The position numbers and the translations under genes are program-made. From contig NZ_CP009962.1 in NCBI RefSeq assembly GCF_000786695.1, positions 4,340,001 through 4,404,000 of the forward strand: a stretch of 64,000 bases of DNA, given 5' to 3'. The notes beneath the pieces are model-generated. The model made no database searches, was not told the origin of the DNA, and saw only the letters and a list, made by a program, of their open reading frames with translations. The first letter of the stretch is position 1. Every line of letters begins with the position of its first letter. Below, in pieces: positions 51,982 to 61,584 of this stretch. The stretch comes from Collimonas arenae (GTDB lineage: Bacteria > Pseudomonadota > Gammaproteobacteria > Burkholderiales > Burkholderiaceae_D).

Positions 51982-52505
51982 GCCTCGCCCCCCATTTTCA
52001 AGCGGATGCGGCCGGTAGCGGCAATGCACACCCGGCGCGCAAACTCACCGTTATTGCTGAATAACAGACTGCTGAAACTGCTGCTGGCGTTGCCAGTGCC
52101 GTTGTAGGTAATCGTTACGTGTCTGGACACCGCTTGGGTATTGCTGTCCAGCGCGCCTTGCCGCAACAGTATCTGGCGGTTGTCGGCCACCAGCACCAGC
52201 CAACCAGCGCCCCAGTCGCCGGCACCATGCTTGGCCGTGGCCGCATTGCTGCAAAGCGCGCCAATAGCATCTGCTGTGGGACTACGGCAAACAATCACCG
52301 CCCGGCCGCGCTTGACCGCTTCGCTGCGGGCCAGGGTGAGCGCGGCGATAAACTGACGGGTTTCGGCAGACAGCCGGTTCTGAATCACAAACGCGCGCAT
52401 GGACGGCAGCGCCACGGCCAGCAAAATACCGGCAATGGCTATCGTCACCATGAGTTCTGCCAGCGTTATCCCACGGAGTAGCGGCAATTTCGGTAAAAAC
52501 ATCAA
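51975..52505 (-). CDS. FimT/GspH-type minor pilin
   Basis: This 176-residue prepilin-like protein has LLRGITLAELMVTIAIAGILLAVALPSMRAF, a type IV pilin leader with the conserved Glu at mature position 5 (ITLAE). A GspH/FimT fold follows (RLSAETRQFIAALTLARSEAVKRG, VTITYNGTG). It overlaps the PilW-like gene, so both are coupled. It may help prime pili or be a pilus tip component. Confidence 0.85.
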   Translation of the reverse strand: MMFLPKLPLLRGITLAELMVTIAIAGILLAVALPSMRAFVIQNRLSAETRQFIAALTLARSEAVKRGRAVIVCRSPTADAIGALCSNAATAKHGAGDWGAGWLVLVADNRQILLRQGALDSNTQAVSRHVTITYNGTGNASSSFSSLLFSNNGEFARRVCIAATGRIRLKMGGEAC

Positions 52506-52556
52506 ATGCTCCTGGTTATCCAGTAGTTTTATTTCATTTTAGATAAGTATTTTGAC

Positions 52557-52586
52557 AAAAAAATAGCGCCGGACGGAGCGGCGCTA
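52557..52586 (-). terminator. rho-independent terminator after nrdR
   Basis: TAGCGCCG (52564-52571) pairs with CGGCGCTA (52579-52586). On the minus strand a T7 run follows. It separates nrdR from the pilin genes. Confidence 0.85.
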
Positions 52587-52600
52587 GCTTATTTAAGAAA

Positions 52601-53068
52601 TTACTTCCTTCGGCTCGGCGGCCCGGAAAATTCTTCGATCATGTTCTGGAACTCGGCAACGTCTTCAAAACTTTTATATACCGAGGCAAAGCGGATATAG
52701 GCAATCTTGTCCAGCCGCTTCAATTCGCGCATCACCAGCTCGCCGACATGGCCTGACAGCACTTCGCGCTCACCGCTGGACAGAAGTTTCTCTTTAATGC
52801 GCTGCAAGGCCTCGTCCAGCGCCTCGACTGATACCGGACGCTTGCGCAAGGCCAGCATCAGACTTGCGCGCAGCTTGAGCGGATCGAAATCGGTGCGGCT
52901 GCCATTCTTCTTGACGATCACCGGCATCGCCAGTTCGATCCGTTCAAACGTCGTGAAGCGCTTGTCGCAATGCATGCAGCGACGCCGGCGCCGAATCGAA
53001 TCGCCCTCTTCCGAGACGCGGGTGTCGAGCACCTGGGTTTCTTCATGCTGGCAGAATGGACATTTCAT
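52601..53068 (-). CDS. nrdR: transcriptional repressor NrdR
   Basis: This 155-residue repressor of ribonucleotide reductase genes has an N-terminal zinc ribbon ([15 protein letters not shown] ... [12 protein letters not shown]) and an ATP-cone domain (about 50-140). It senses ATP/dATP. It follows glyA on the same strand, the usual neighbourhood in proteobacteria, but 236 bp and a strong hairpin separate them. Confidence 0.96.
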   Translation of the reverse strand: MKCPFCQHEETQVLDTRVSEEGDSIRRRRRCMHCDKRFTTFERIELAMPVIVKKNGSRTDFDPLKLRASLMLALRKRPVSVEALDEALQRIKEKLLSSGEREVLSGHVGELVMRELKRLDKIAYIRFASVYKSFEDVAEFQNMIEEFSGPPSRRK

Positions 53069-53209
53069 GATGGCAGTAATCCGAAGATGGTTGCGGCAGG
53101 CTGTGTGGACATCTCTACATTATTCCTATTCGGGGCCATGCGCTGGTCGCGGAGAACCGGGTTTTACATCGGGGCTGCTTGTTCTTTTGTCTGCTTTTAC
53201 TTGGTACTT

Positions 53210-53242
53210 GGGCCCGTGCAGAGTTAAAGCTGCAACGGGCCC
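53210..53242. terminator. strong GC hairpin between glyA and nrdR
   Basis: GGGCCCGT (53210-53217) pairs with ACGGGCCC (53235-53242), extended by GCAG/CTGC with one bulge. No T run follows on either strand, so it may pause, process or only partly stop transcripts after glyA. Confidence 0.5.
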
Positions 53243-53304
53243 ACGCTTTCCAAGATGACCGGCGAGCACTACAGCCCACCGGCAATCTGTATCAAATTGC
53301 AGTA

Positions 53305-54552
53305 TTAAGCTGCGTACACCGGAAACGCGTCGGTCAGCTTCTTGACTTCCGCCTTGACTCTCTCGATGGTTGCTGCGTCATGCGGATTGTCCAGCACGTC
53401 GGCGATCAGGTTACCGACCTTGACTGCTTCCGCTTCCTTGAAACCGCGGGTGGTGAACGCCGGGCTGCCGACACGGATGCCGGAAGTGACGAATGGCTTT
53501 TCCGGATCGTTAGGAATGGCGTTCTTGTTGCAAGTCATGTGCGCAGAACCCAGGATCGCTTCGGCTTCCCTGCCGGTGATCTTCTTGGCGCGCAGGTCAA
53601 CCAGCATCACGTGCGATTCGGTACGGCCGGAAACGATGCGCAGACCGCGGGCGATCAACGTTTTCGCCAATGCATCGGCGTTCTTAACCACTTGCTGCTG
53701 GTAAGCCTTGAATTCCGGCGTCAGCGCTTCCTTGAACGCGACCGCTTTACCAGCGATAACGTGCATCAGCGGGCCGCCCTGGATGCCTGGGAAAATCGCC
53801 GAATTGATCGCCTTTTCGAACTCAACCTTCATCAGGATGATGCCGCCGCGCGGACCGCGCAGGGATTTGTGGGTGGTCGAGGTCACGAAGTCGGCGTAAG
53901 GCACAGGATTCGGGTATTCACCGGCAGCGATCAGGCCGGCATAGTGCGCCATATCGACCATGAAGTACGCACCGACCGCCTTGGCTACCTTGGACATACG
54001 CTCGAAATCGATGCGCAGCGCATAAGCGGAAGCGCCGGCGATGATCATCTTCGGCTTCTTTTCATGCGCCAGGCGTTCGAATGCTTCGTAATCGATTTCT
54101 TCTTTTTCGTTCAAGCCGTAGGAAACCACGTTGAACCACTTGCCCGACATGTTCAATGCCATGCCGTGCGTCAGGTGGCCGCCCTCTGCCAGCGACATGC
54201 CCATGATGGTGTCGCCCGGCTTCAGCATGGCGAAGAACACGCCCTGGTTGGCTTGCGAACCGGAATTAGGCTGCACGTTGGCGGCTTCGGCGCCGAACAG
54301 TTCCTTGACGCGGTCGATCGCCAGTTGCTCGGCGATGTCGACGAATTCGCAACCGCCGTAGTAACGCTTGCCTGGATAGCCTTCAGCGTACTTGTTGGTC
54401 AGCTGGGTGCCTTGCGCTTCCATGACGGCTGGCGAAGTGTAGTTTTCCGACGCGATCAGCTCGATGTGTTCTTGCTGGCGGTGGTTTTCTTTCTGAATGG
54501 CGCTCCACAATTCTGGATCGACATTGGCGATAGTGTGGTTTTTCTCGAACAT
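53305..54552 (-). CDS. glyA: serine hydroxymethyltransferase
   Basis: This 415-residue PLP enzyme converts serine and tetrahydrofolate to glycine and methylene-THF. The PLP lysine is K229 in [14 protein letters not shown], and HYAG (203-206 region) and the [12 protein letters not shown] block are conserved. ATG at 54552 gives the usual N-terminus; four more codons extend to 54564. It is transcribed toward nrdR. Confidence 0.97.
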   Translation of the reverse strand: MFEKNHTIANVDPELWSAIQKENHRQQEHIELIASENYTSPAVMEAQGTQLTNKYAEGYPGKRYYGGCEFVDIAEQLAIDRVKELFGAEAANVQPNSGSQANQGVFFAMLKPGDTIMGMSLAEGGHLTHGMALNMSGKWFNVVSYGLNEKEEIDYEAFERLAHEKKPKMIIAGASAYALRIDFERMSKVAKAVGAYFMVDMAHYAGLIAAGEYPNPVPYADFVTSTTHKSLRGPRGGIILMKVEFEKAINSAIFPGIQGGPLMHVIAGKAVAFKEALTPEFKAYQQQVVKNADALAKTLIARGLRIVSGRTESHVMLVDLRAKKITGREAEAILGSAHMTCNKNAIPNDPEKPFVTSGIRVGSPAFTTRGFKEAEAVKVGNLIADVLDNPHDAATIERVKAEVKKLTDAFPVYAA

Positions 54553-55123
54553 GTAATACTCCAATCGATAAGGGTCTGCCTAAATCGAATGAGGGCCAAA
54601 ATATTAGGGAAATGCGGCAGCCTCAGTCGTGCTTTCCATTCGGGCTGCCCAGGCGTACGGCGGATGAAATCTCACGCTTCCCGGTGGATGCCCACCTTTT
54701 GCCAATGCCAGCCGCGATCTCTTGAATCTGCGGCGGTATGGTTTTTTCGCCAGTCACGTGAGACGAAATGGTGCGCTTATTGTAAGCGAAGCACCTGATT
54801 TGAGCAAGAATGTGCACCGCCGGGACGTAGGCCCGGCGGAGTCTTCAACATACTATTAAAACAACCGCCTATACCTTGTCGGGGAGGCTGATGCCAATGT
54901 TGCGCAGCAGCGCAGTAAACCTAGAATGTGGACAAAATTTCTACCATGCATTGGTGTAACTTACATCAAAGCAAACATGTCACCCAGTCAGGCTCGACCT
55001 GAATCTATGGCATCCACGTGCAACTGCTGCGCCCCATACCGAGTTTGTCAGCGGCGCGCCCCGTAAATTGGGCTACAATTTCCCGCTTAGCGTATTTGTA
55101 TTGCAACGACAGGAGCATTGACC
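54553..55123. other. 571-bp intergenic region upstream of glyA
   Basis: No convincing gene is seen; short frames here lack coding character. It must hold the glyA promoter (minus) and that of the dehydrogenase (plus). A hairpin CCGCCGGG (54817-54824)/CCCGGCGG (54832-54839) is present without a T run. No riboswitch fold was recognised by eye. Confidence 0.5.
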
Positions 55124-55870
55124 ATGATTGTTTTGATAACTGGCGCAACAGCTGGCTTTGGCGCCGAAATGGCGCGTAAATTCACTAAAAATGGCCATCA
55201 GGTCATCGCTACCGGTCGCCGCAAGGAACGGCTGGATAAGTTGGCTGCAGAACTAGGCGCTGCGGTCTTGCCTATCGTTATGGATGTCACCGACAAGGCT
55301 TCGATCAGCAACGCACTGGCGGCGCTGCCGGCACAATGGCAAGAGATCGATGTCCTGATCAACAATGCTGGCCTGGCGCTGGGTGTGGAATCGGCGCAGC
55401 AAGCGTCGCTGGAAGAATGGGAAACCATGATCGAGACTAACTGCAAAGGCCTGGTGACCATGACGCGCCTGGTGTTGCCAGGCATGGTGGCGCGTGGACG
55501 CGGCACCGTCATCAATCTTGGCTCGATCGCCGGCGAGTATCCTTATCCCGGCGGCAATGTGTATGGCGCCACCAAGGCCTTCGTCAAGCAATTCACGCTG
55601 AACCTGCGCGCTGACCTGGTCGGCACCGGCGTCCGCGCCACCGATATCGCACCCGGCCTGTGCGGCGGCACCGAATTCTCCAATGTGCGCTATCGCGGCA
55701 ATGACGAAGCCGCCGCCAAGGTCTACGAGGGCACACAGCCACTGACGCCGGGCGATATCGCCGATACCGCATTCTGGGTTGCCACCTTGCCACCACATAT
55801 CAACATCAACCGCATTGAAATGATGCCGACCTGCCAGGGTTTTGCGGGCATGAGCATCAAGCGTAACTAA
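55124..55870 (+). CDS. short-chain dehydrogenase, YdfG-like
   Basis: ATG at 55124 with AGGAG at 55111-55115 gives 248 residues, the same length as E. coli YdfG, an NADP-dependent 3-hydroxy acid/serine dehydrogenase. The cofactor motif TGATAGFG, the NNAG motif (DVLINNAG), the catalytic S...YGATK and the C-terminal NRIEMMPTCQGFAG fit that subfamily. It stands before ybgC with a hairpin between. Confidence 0.92.
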   Translation: MIVLITGATAGFGAEMARKFTKNGHQVIATGRRKERLDKLAAELGAAVLPIVMDVTDKASISNALAALPAQWQEIDVLINNAGLALGVESAQQASLEEWETMIETNCKGLVTMTRLVLPGMVARGRGTVINLGSIAGEYPYPGGNVYGATKAFVKQFTLNLRADLVGTGVRATDIAPGLCGGTEFSNVRYRGNDEAAAKVYEGTQPLTPGDIADTAFWVATLPPHININRIEMMPTCQGFAGMSIKRN

Positions 55871-55896
55871 AAGCCAACCAAATCATCCGCAACATC

Positions 55897-55918
55897 GATG
55901 CCGGCGTTAGCCGGCATC
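55897..55918. terminator. hairpin between the dehydrogenase and ybgC
   Basis: GATGCCGG (55897-55904) and CCGGCATC (55911-55918) form an eight-pair stem with a six-base loop. No T run follows, so it is at best a weak terminator. Confidence 0.4.
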
Positions 55919-55953
55919 ATCTCTGAATTTACCCTAATACCCGAAAAGCAACA

Positions 55954-56418
55954 ATGCCGATGACCCTGCCCCTTTCAGCCCCGCACACAGATTTCAGCTG
56001 GCGTATTCGTGTGTACTACGAAGATACCGATGCCGGCGGCGTGGTTTTTTATGCCAATTACCTGAAGTTTTTTGAGCGTGCCCGCACCGAATGGCTGCGC
56101 GCAGCAGGCATCGGCCAGCGTTCGCTGGAGCAAACCGACGGCGCGATCTTTATCGTCAAAAGCACCAGCATCGACTATCACTTGCCTGCAAAACTGGATG
56201 ACGAATTGCAATTGACAGTCGCAGTCGAGCGCATCGGACGGGTTGCTGTCGATTTCATCCAGCAAGCGTGGCGCGTCGGCGAAGGCGAGCCGGCCTTGAT
56301 GGCTACCGGGCGCATTACCGTGGTCTGCGTCGGCACTGACACGTTCCGGCCGCGGGGGATTCCCAAGCACGTGCTGGAAAACATCAAGCACGGCGTCAAG
56401 ATCCCCACGGAAGGCTGA
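55954..56418 (+). CDS. ybgC: Tol-Pal system acyl-CoA thioesterase
   Basis: This 154-residue hotdog-fold thioesterase has YYEDTDAGGVVFYANYLKFFERARTEWL, with the catalytic Asp in EDTDAGG. It belongs to the 4-hydroxybenzoyl-CoA thioesterase type and is the customary first gene of the tol-pal cluster. It may link phospholipid metabolism to envelope constriction. A 250-bp gap separates it from tolQ, so tolQ likely has its own promoter. Confidence 0.94.
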   Translation: MPMTLPLSAPHTDFSWRIRVYYEDTDAGGVVFYANYLKFFERARTEWLRAAGIGQRSLEQTDGAIFIVKSTSIDYHLPAKLDDELQLTVAVERIGRVAVDFIQQAWRVGEGEPALMATGRITVVCVGTDTFRPRGIPKHVLENIKHGVKIPTEG

Positions 56419-56668
56419 TAGATACGCTCCGGCCTCATTCGCTTGCCGAAGCAGTTCTATAAAGCAATTTTTACGCCACAATGAACCTTCCGCAAGCAAT
56501 AATGGTCTGATGCATCGTTGCAACGAACTTGGCGCAAAACGATAGCGCTTGGAAACATTTCCTATATTTGCCCATACAAGCGCAGATATCCAGCAAGCAC
56601 TTTACGTTTACAATTCACTGTTTAAGTCTTTTACTTAAACCCAAGACCATTCCTCAAGACCGCTATCC

Positions 56669-57367
56669 ATGACTGTCACCCAAGATCTTTCGTTTATCAC
56701 CCTTATTACCAACGCCTCTGTATTAGTACAGCTGGTCATGGCGCTGCTGCTGGCGGTTTCCGTGATGAGCTGGACTTATATTTTCCGCAAGATGTTCGCG
56801 ATCCGCAGCGCCCGTTTGCAGACCGAAGAATTCGAACGCGCATTCTGGTCGGGCGGCAATCTGAGCACTTTGTATCAGGACGCCACCTCAAATCGCCGCA
56901 AAGGTTCGGGAACCGGGGCGCTTGAACGCATCTTTGAAGCTGGCATGGACGAATTCAACAAGGTCAAGGCTTCGCTCGGCAGCAGAGGCGGTAACGATTC
57001 TGCCGCCCTGCTGGATGGCGCCCGGCGTGCGATGCGCGCGGCTTACCAGCGTGAAATGGATGCGCTGGAATCGCATCTGGCGTTCCTCGCTTCGGTCGGT
57101 TCGGTATCGCCGTATGTCGGTCTGTTCGGCACTGTGTGGGGCATCATGAATGCTTTCCGCGGCCTGGCCAATGTCCAGCAAGCGACACTGGCAGCGGTAG
57201 CGCCTGGTATCGCCGAGGCCTTGATCGCCACCGCGATCGGCCTGTTTGCCGCGATTCCAGCCGTGGTTGCCTATAACCGCTTCTCGCATGACGTCGACCG
57301 TCTGGCGATCCGCTTCGAAAGCTTTATCGAAGAGTTCTCCAACATCTTGCAACGTCAGGCACGCTAA
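56669..57367 (+). CDS. tolQ: Tol-Pal protein TolQ
   Basis: This 232-residue inner-membrane protein of the MotA/TolQ/ExbB family has three helices: VLVQLVMALLLAVSVMSWTYIF near 18-40, then about 140-160 and 175-200 (VGLFGTVWGIMNAF, AIGLFAAIPAVVAYN). With TolR it forms the proton channel energising TolA. Its stop overlaps the tolR start (TAATG). It begins the tight tolQRAB-pal-cpoB operon. Confidence 0.96.
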   Translation: MTVTQDLSFITLITNASVLVQLVMALLLAVSVMSWTYIFRKMFAIRSARLQTEEFERAFWSGGNLSTLYQDATSNRRKGSGTGALERIFEAGMDEFNKVKASLGSRGGNDSAALLDGARRAMRAAYQREMDALESHLAFLASVGSVSPYVGLFGTVWGIMNAFRGLANVQQATLAAVAPGIAEALIATAIGLFAAIPAVVAYNRFSHDVDRLAIRFESFIEEFSNILQRQAR

Positions 57368-57801
57368 TGTCCGGCACCTCATCCATGCGCGGTGGCCGCT
57401 CCCGCAAGTTCAAGGCGGAAATCAACGTCGTACCGTATATCGACGTGATGATGGTGCTGCTGGTGATTTTCATGGTCTCGGCGCCGCTGACCAATCCGAG
57501 CGTCATTAATTTGCCGAATGCGGCGAAATCGGCAGCGCCGCCGACTGAATATATTGAAATTACCTTGAAGCCGAACGAACAGACCAGCATTCGCGTAAAT
57601 GGCCAGAAGAGCGGCGCCAGCCCGGCTGAAACCGTTCCAAGGAATGGCTTGAAACAGAAACTGCAAACTTTGCATGCCGATAAACCCGACATGCCGGTGA
57701 TGATTTCTGCCGACAAGGATATTAAATACGATGAAGTGATCAAGGTCATTTCTGAGGCCAAGATGCTTGGCATTAACCGCGTCGGACTGGCGACAAAGTG
57801 A
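57367..57801 (+). CDS. tolR: Tol-Pal protein TolR
   Basis: This 144-residue ExbD/TolR-family protein has one N-terminal helix, INVVPYIDVMMVLLVIFMVS, carrying the conserved Asp of the proton path (IDVMMVL). The periplasmic part follows. It overlaps tolQ by one base and precedes tolA by ten bases. Confidence 0.96.
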   Translation: MSGTSSMRGGRSRKFKAEINVVPYIDVMMVLLVIFMVSAPLTNPSVINLPNAAKSAAPPTEYIEITLKPNEQTSIRVNGQKSGASPAETVPRNGLKQKLQTLHADKPDMPVMISADKDIKYDEVIKVISEAKMLGINRVGLATK

Positions 57802-57811
57802 CGAATTGGTT

Positions 57812-58750
57812 ATGACAGGCAACTCCCCGTATTCCGTACCAAAAGAACCCGGCAGCATCCGCGCCATCATCCTTGCAGCGGCTGTGCATGCCGCCTTGTT
57901 TGCATTCCTGTGGTTTGGCATTCACTGGCAAAGCCAGCAGCCAATCGCGGTAGAAGCCGAAGTCTGGAGCCCGGACATCAAGGAAGCCGCACCGACGCCG
58001 CCGGAACCGACGCCGGTGCCGCAACCAACGCCCGTGCCAAAGCCAGAGCCGGTGGTGCAGGAAACTGCTCCACCGCCGCCGAAGGTTGTGTTGCCGCCCG
58101 TGCCCGATCCTGAAATTGCGCTGGAAAAGGAAAAGAAGCGCAAAGAACAAGAACGCAAGGATCAGCAGCGCCAGGAAGAGCTGGAAAAACAACAGCAATT
58201 GCAAAAACAGCAAGCCGAAGAAGAACGCAAGGACAAGCTGAAAGCCGAAGCAGAACAAAAAGCCGCCAAGGACAAAGCCGCTGCGCAGGATAAACAAAAG
58301 CAGGAAGCCGCCAAAAAACTGGAAGCCGACGCCGCCAAGAAGAAACAGGCTGCCGAAGCTGCAGCTGAAACCAAGCGCCGCAGCGATGAAATGAAGCGCA
58401 TGCTGGGCCAGGCCGTCGGTAACGGCGCTGCCAACAGCACCGGCACTGCAGCCCAGTCGCAAGGGCCGCGTGGCGATCCTGGCTATGGCCAGCGGGTGGG
58501 CGCCAAGATCAAGTCGAACATTAACTTTAATGTTCCAGACGGGCTGGCAGGAAACCCGGCGGTTGAATTTGATGTCGAATTGCTGCCGGACGGCTCGGTG
58601 GCGAGCGTACGTCTGAAGAAATCCTCCGGAGTTTCCGGTTTTGACGAAGCGGTTAAGCGAGCCATTGAAAAATCGGCACCTTATCCAAAAGACAAATCGG
58701 GTTCTGTACCTTCCAGCTTCATCGGAATCCATAAACCGAAAGATCAGTAA
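57812..58750 (+). CDS. tolA: Tol-Pal protein TolA
   Basis: This 312-residue protein has an N-terminal anchor (RAIILAAAVHAALFAFLWFGI), a Pro-rich linker, a long Lys/Glu/Ala-rich helix (about 105-210) spanning the periplasm, and a C-terminal TonB/TolA-C domain (about 230-312). It transmits force from TolQR to TolB-Pal. ATG at 57812 is preferred to the upstream in-frame start within tolR. Confidence 0.95.
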   Translation: MTGNSPYSVPKEPGSIRAIILAAAVHAALFAFLWFGIHWQSQQPIAVEAEVWSPDIKEAAPTPPEPTPVPQPTPVPKPEPVVQETAPPPPKVVLPPVPDPEIALEKEKKRKEQERKDQQRQEELEKQQQLQKQQAEEERKDKLKAEAEQKAAKDKAAAQDKQKQEAAKKLEADAAKKKQAAEAAAETKRRSDEMKRMLGQAVGNGAANSTGTAAQSQGPRGDPGYGQRVGAKIKSNINFNVPDGLAGNPAVEFDVELLPDGSVASVRLKKSSGVSGFDEAVKRAIEKSAPYPKDKSGSVPSSFIGIHKPKDQ

Positions 58751-58753
58751 GCC

Positions 58754-60037
58754 ATGAAAAACAAATTGCACCAACTATTCGCGGTCATCGGACTTGCGAT
58801 AAGCGCGCTGGCATTCAGCATCCCGGCGCATGCCCAACTGCGTATCGAAACTTCCGGCGTAGGCGCCAGCCAGATCCCAATCGCGATTGCCGGCTTCAGC
58901 AATGAAAACCTGGCGCCGCAACAAGTGACGGCCATCATCAAATCGGATCTCGAACACAGCGGCATGTTCAAGATTATCGATACCGGCGACGTCATCTCCG
59001 AAGCCACCCAGGTCAACCTGCCCGACTGGAAAGCACGCGGCGCCGATGCCTTGGTGATCGGCAGCGTGCAACGCCTGGCCGACGGCCGCTTCGATGTCCG
59101 CTACCGCCTGCTGGATACCGTCAAGTCAGCCCAGCTGTCGGCTCTGGCGATGGCTGCAGCGCCGCAGTACACGCGGGTCACCGCACACAAGATCGCTGAC
59201 GACATCTATGAAAAGCTGATCGGTGCACGCGGTTCATTCGCTACCCGCATCGCCTACATCATCAAGTCGGGCAAGGAATATCGCCTGGAAGTCGCCGACT
59301 CCGACGGCGAAGGCGTGCAAGTGGCCTTGCGCTCCAACGAACCGATCATCTCGCCAGCCTGGTCGCCGGACGGCACCAAGGTCGCGTATGTCTCGTTTGA
59401 AGCAAAGAAACCAGTCGTCTACGTACAGAACCTGATCACCAAGCAACGCATCGTGGTAGCCAACTACAAAGGCAGCAATTCGGCCCCTTCCTGGTCGCCG
59501 GACGGCAGCAAGCTGGCGATCGCGCTGGCGCGCGACGGCCTGACCCAGGTGTACGTGGTCAATAGCGACGGCGGCAACCTGCGACGCCTGACCAACACCA
59601 ATGGCATCGACACCGAACCGCAATATTCGGCCGACGGCCAAAGCATCTACTTCACCAGCGACCGCAGCGGCGGCCCGCAAATCTACAAGATGAACGCCAA
59701 CGGCGGCGAAGCCCAGCGCGTGACATTCAGCGGCAGCTACAACATCAGTCCGCGGATTGCGCCCGACGGCAAGACATTGGCGTATATTTCGCAGCGCGGA
59801 GGCCGCTTCCAGCTGTATGCGATGGACCTGAGCAACAACCAGGAACAACGTTTGTCGGATACCGTCAAGGATGAATCCCCAAGTTTTTCCCCCAATGGCA
59901 AGTACATCATGTACGCCACGGAATCGGGCCGCCGCGGCTCGCTGGCAGTCGTCTCAGTTGACGGCCGCGTAAAACAGCGTTTAACTATGCAAGCAGGCGA
60001 TATACGGGAGCCTACTTGGGGTCCTTTCATGAAATAA
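58754..60037 (+). CDS. tolB: Tol-Pal protein TolB
   Basis: This 427-residue periplasmic protein has a signal peptide (LFAVIGLAISALAFSIPAHA), an N-terminal domain to about 165 and a six-bladed propeller of WSPDGTK/FSPNGKY repeats. It shuttles between Pal and outer-membrane proteins. It starts three bases after tolA. Confidence 0.97.
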   Translation: MKNKLHQLFAVIGLAISALAFSIPAHAQLRIETSGVGASQIPIAIAGFSNENLAPQQVTAIIKSDLEHSGMFKIIDTGDVISEATQVNLPDWKARGADALVIGSVQRLADGRFDVRYRLLDTVKSAQLSALAMAAAPQYTRVTAHKIADDIYEKLIGARGSFATRIAYIIKSGKEYRLEVADSDGEGVQVALRSNEPIISPAWSPDGTKVAYVSFEAKKPVVYVQNLITKQRIVVANYKGSNSAPSWSPDGSKLAIALARDGLTQVYVVNSDGGNLRRLTNTNGIDTEPQYSADGQSIYFTSDRSGGPQIYKMNANGGEAQRVTFSGSYNISPRIAPDGKTLAYISQRGGRFQLYAMDLSNNQEQRLSDTVKDESPSFSPNGKYIMYATESGRRGSLAVVSVDGRVKQRLTMQAGDIREPTWGPFMK

Positions 60038-60087
60038 TCATGTTTTACTTTGAATCGACGTTCGTTTCCCACTCTGGAGAATTAAAA

Positions 60088-60606
60088 ATGCTAAATATCA
60101 GAAACTTTGCCCTCGTTATTGCTAGCGCCATTTTGCTGGCCGCTTGCTCATCCCCTGTCAAGCTCGACGACAAAGCCGTACCTGTAGTTGACAGTGGCGC
60201 AAACGGTGCAGATACACGCTCGGTCAACACCGTTGACACCGGCTCCACCGATCCGTTGAACAACCCAGGCGGTATTCTCTCCAAGCGCAGCATCTACTTT
60301 GACTTCGACAGCTACATCGTCAAGGACGAATTCAAAGCACTTGTTGAAGCCCATGCCCAATACCTGAACAGCCACAAGAATCGCAAGATCATCATCCAAG
60401 GCAATACCGATGACCGCGGTGGCCGTGAATACAATCTGGCGCTGGGACAAAAACGTGCAGAAGCAGTGCGCAAGGCATTGGTGCTGTTAGGCGTATCGGA
60501 TACTCAGGTCGAAGCAGTTTCGCTGGGCAAAGAAAAGCCTAAGGCTACCGGCAGCGACGAAGCGTCCTACGCTGAAAACCGCCGTTCAGACATCGTTTAT
60601 CAATAA
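60088..60606 (+). CDS. pal: peptidoglycan-associated lipoprotein Pal
   Basis: This 172-residue lipoprotein has a lipobox LLAAC with C20 and an OmpA-like domain (about 65-170): IYFDFDSYIVKDEF and the NTDDRGGREYNLALGQKRA peptidoglycan-binding motif. ATG at 60088 follows GGAG. The upstream in-frame start at 60016 lies in tolB and is rejected. Confidence 0.97.
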   Translation: MLNIRNFALVIASAILLAACSSPVKLDDKAVPVVDSGANGADTRSVNTVDTGSTDPLNNPGGILSKRSIYFDFDSYIVKDEFKALVEAHAQYLNSHKNRKIIIQGNTDDRGGREYNLALGQKRAEAVRKALVLLGVSDTQVEAVSLGKEKPKATGSDEASYAENRRSDIVYQ

Positions 60607-61355
60607 TGATGCGGACGTTCTTCAAAGCGACGATGACTGCGGCCATGCTGGCCGCAGTTTTTTCCGCTCCGACCGCCCACGCCGGGCTGTTTGACGACGA
60701 TGAAGCACGTCGGGCGATATTGGATATACGCGCCAAGATTGACGCGGTCAATGCACGGGTAGACGGCAAGGCGGACAAAACCACTTCGCTGAGTTTATCT
60801 GACCAGAATGACCGCCTGAATCAGGAACTGGCCAAACTGCGCGGACAGATTGAAGTGCTGACCAATGAACTGGCCAACACGCAACAGCGCCAGAAAGATT
60901 TCTACGTCGACCTGGATACGCGCCTGCGTAAGCTGGAACCGCAAAAGATCAGCGTCGATGGCCAGGAAGTCAATGTCGGCGCCAACGATCAGAAAGCCTA
61001 TGACGCAGCGCTGGCGACTTTCAAATCCGGCGACTACAAAACAGCGGCCACCGCCTTCTCCAATTTTGTGCGCAGCAACCCGGACTCCGGTTTGACGCCA
61101 TCCGCGCAATATTGGCTGGGCAACGCCTACTACGCTTTGCGCGACTACAAGAATGCCATTGCGGCCCAACAGGTGGTCGTCAGCAAATACGCCGACAATC
61201 CCAAGGCCGCGGATGCATTGCTGAATATCTCCAGCAGCTACACCGAGCTGAAGAACAAGCCGCAATCGAAGAGAGCGTTGGAACAATTGCTGTCGCAGTA
61301 TCCGAACACGCCTGCAGCGCAGACCGCAAAGGAACGCCTGGATGCAATGAAATAA
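60606..61355 (+). CDS. cpoB: cell division coordinator CpoB (YbgF)
   Basis: This 249-residue periplasmic protein has a signal peptide (MTAAMLAAVFSAPTAHA), a trimerising coiled coil (about 40-100) and TPR repeats in the C-terminal half (AYDAALATFKSGDYKTAATAF, YWLGNAYYALRDYKNAI). It links Tol-Pal with cell wall synthesis at division. The start overlaps the pal stop by one base. It is the last gene of the operon. Confidence 0.94.
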   Translation: MMRTFFKATMTAAMLAAVFSAPTAHAGLFDDDEARRAILDIRAKIDAVNARVDGKADKTTSLSLSDQNDRLNQELAKLRGQIEVLTNELANTQQRQKDFYVDLDTRLRKLEPQKISVDGQEVNVGANDQKAYDAALATFKSGDYKTAATAFSNFVRSNPDSGLTPSAQYWLGNAYYALRDYKNAIAAQQVVVSKYADNPKAADALLNISSSYTELKNKPQSKRALEQLLSQYPNTPAAQTAKERLDAMK

Positions 61356-61390
61356 GCGAAAAATATTATTTTGCAGATTTCGTAAATAAA

Positions 61391-61422
61391 AGTGCATATG
61401 GGTTTGACACCTCATATGCACT
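61391..61422 (+). terminator. hairpin after cpoB, overlapping the tRNA-Lys promoter
   Basis: AGTGCATATG (61391-61400) and CATATGCACT (61413-61422) form a perfect ten-pair stem followed by TTTGTCT. It looks like a weak terminator of the tol-pal operon. Its 12-base loop contains the -35 box of the tRNA-Lys promoter. Confidence 0.6.
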
Positions 61423-61433
61423 TTGTCTATAAT
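61404..61433 (+). promoter_or_regulatory. tRNA-Lys promoter
   Basis: Consensus TTGACA (61404-61409) and TATAAT (61428-61433) stand 18 bp apart. Transcription would start near 61440, just before the tRNA at 61445. Confidence 0.85.
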
Positions 61434-61444
61434 AGCGGTCTTTC

Positions 61445-61520
61445 GGGTCGTTAGCTCAGCTGGTAGAGCAGCGGACTTTTAATCCGTTGGTCGCAGGTTC
61501 GAATCCCGCACGGCCTACCA
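61445..61520 (+). tRNA. tRNA-Lys (anticodon TTT)
   Basis: The 76-nt cloverleaf has acceptor GGGTCGT with ACGGCCT (first pair G-U), D-arm TAGCTCAGCTGGTAGAG, anticodon loop CTTTTAA, T-arm GGTTCGAATCC and encoded CCA. It is complete. Confidence 0.96.
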
Positions 61521-61584
61521 CGAATAAGCAGTCAGTACGATGCAAGCAATAAGCCAAGAGTAATCATGGCAGTCATATCAAAGC

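Noticed and set aside
54623..54817. 64-aa minus frame upstream of glyA
   Set aside because: The composition is not protein-like, no ribosome binding site is present and the region appears to be regulatory spacing.
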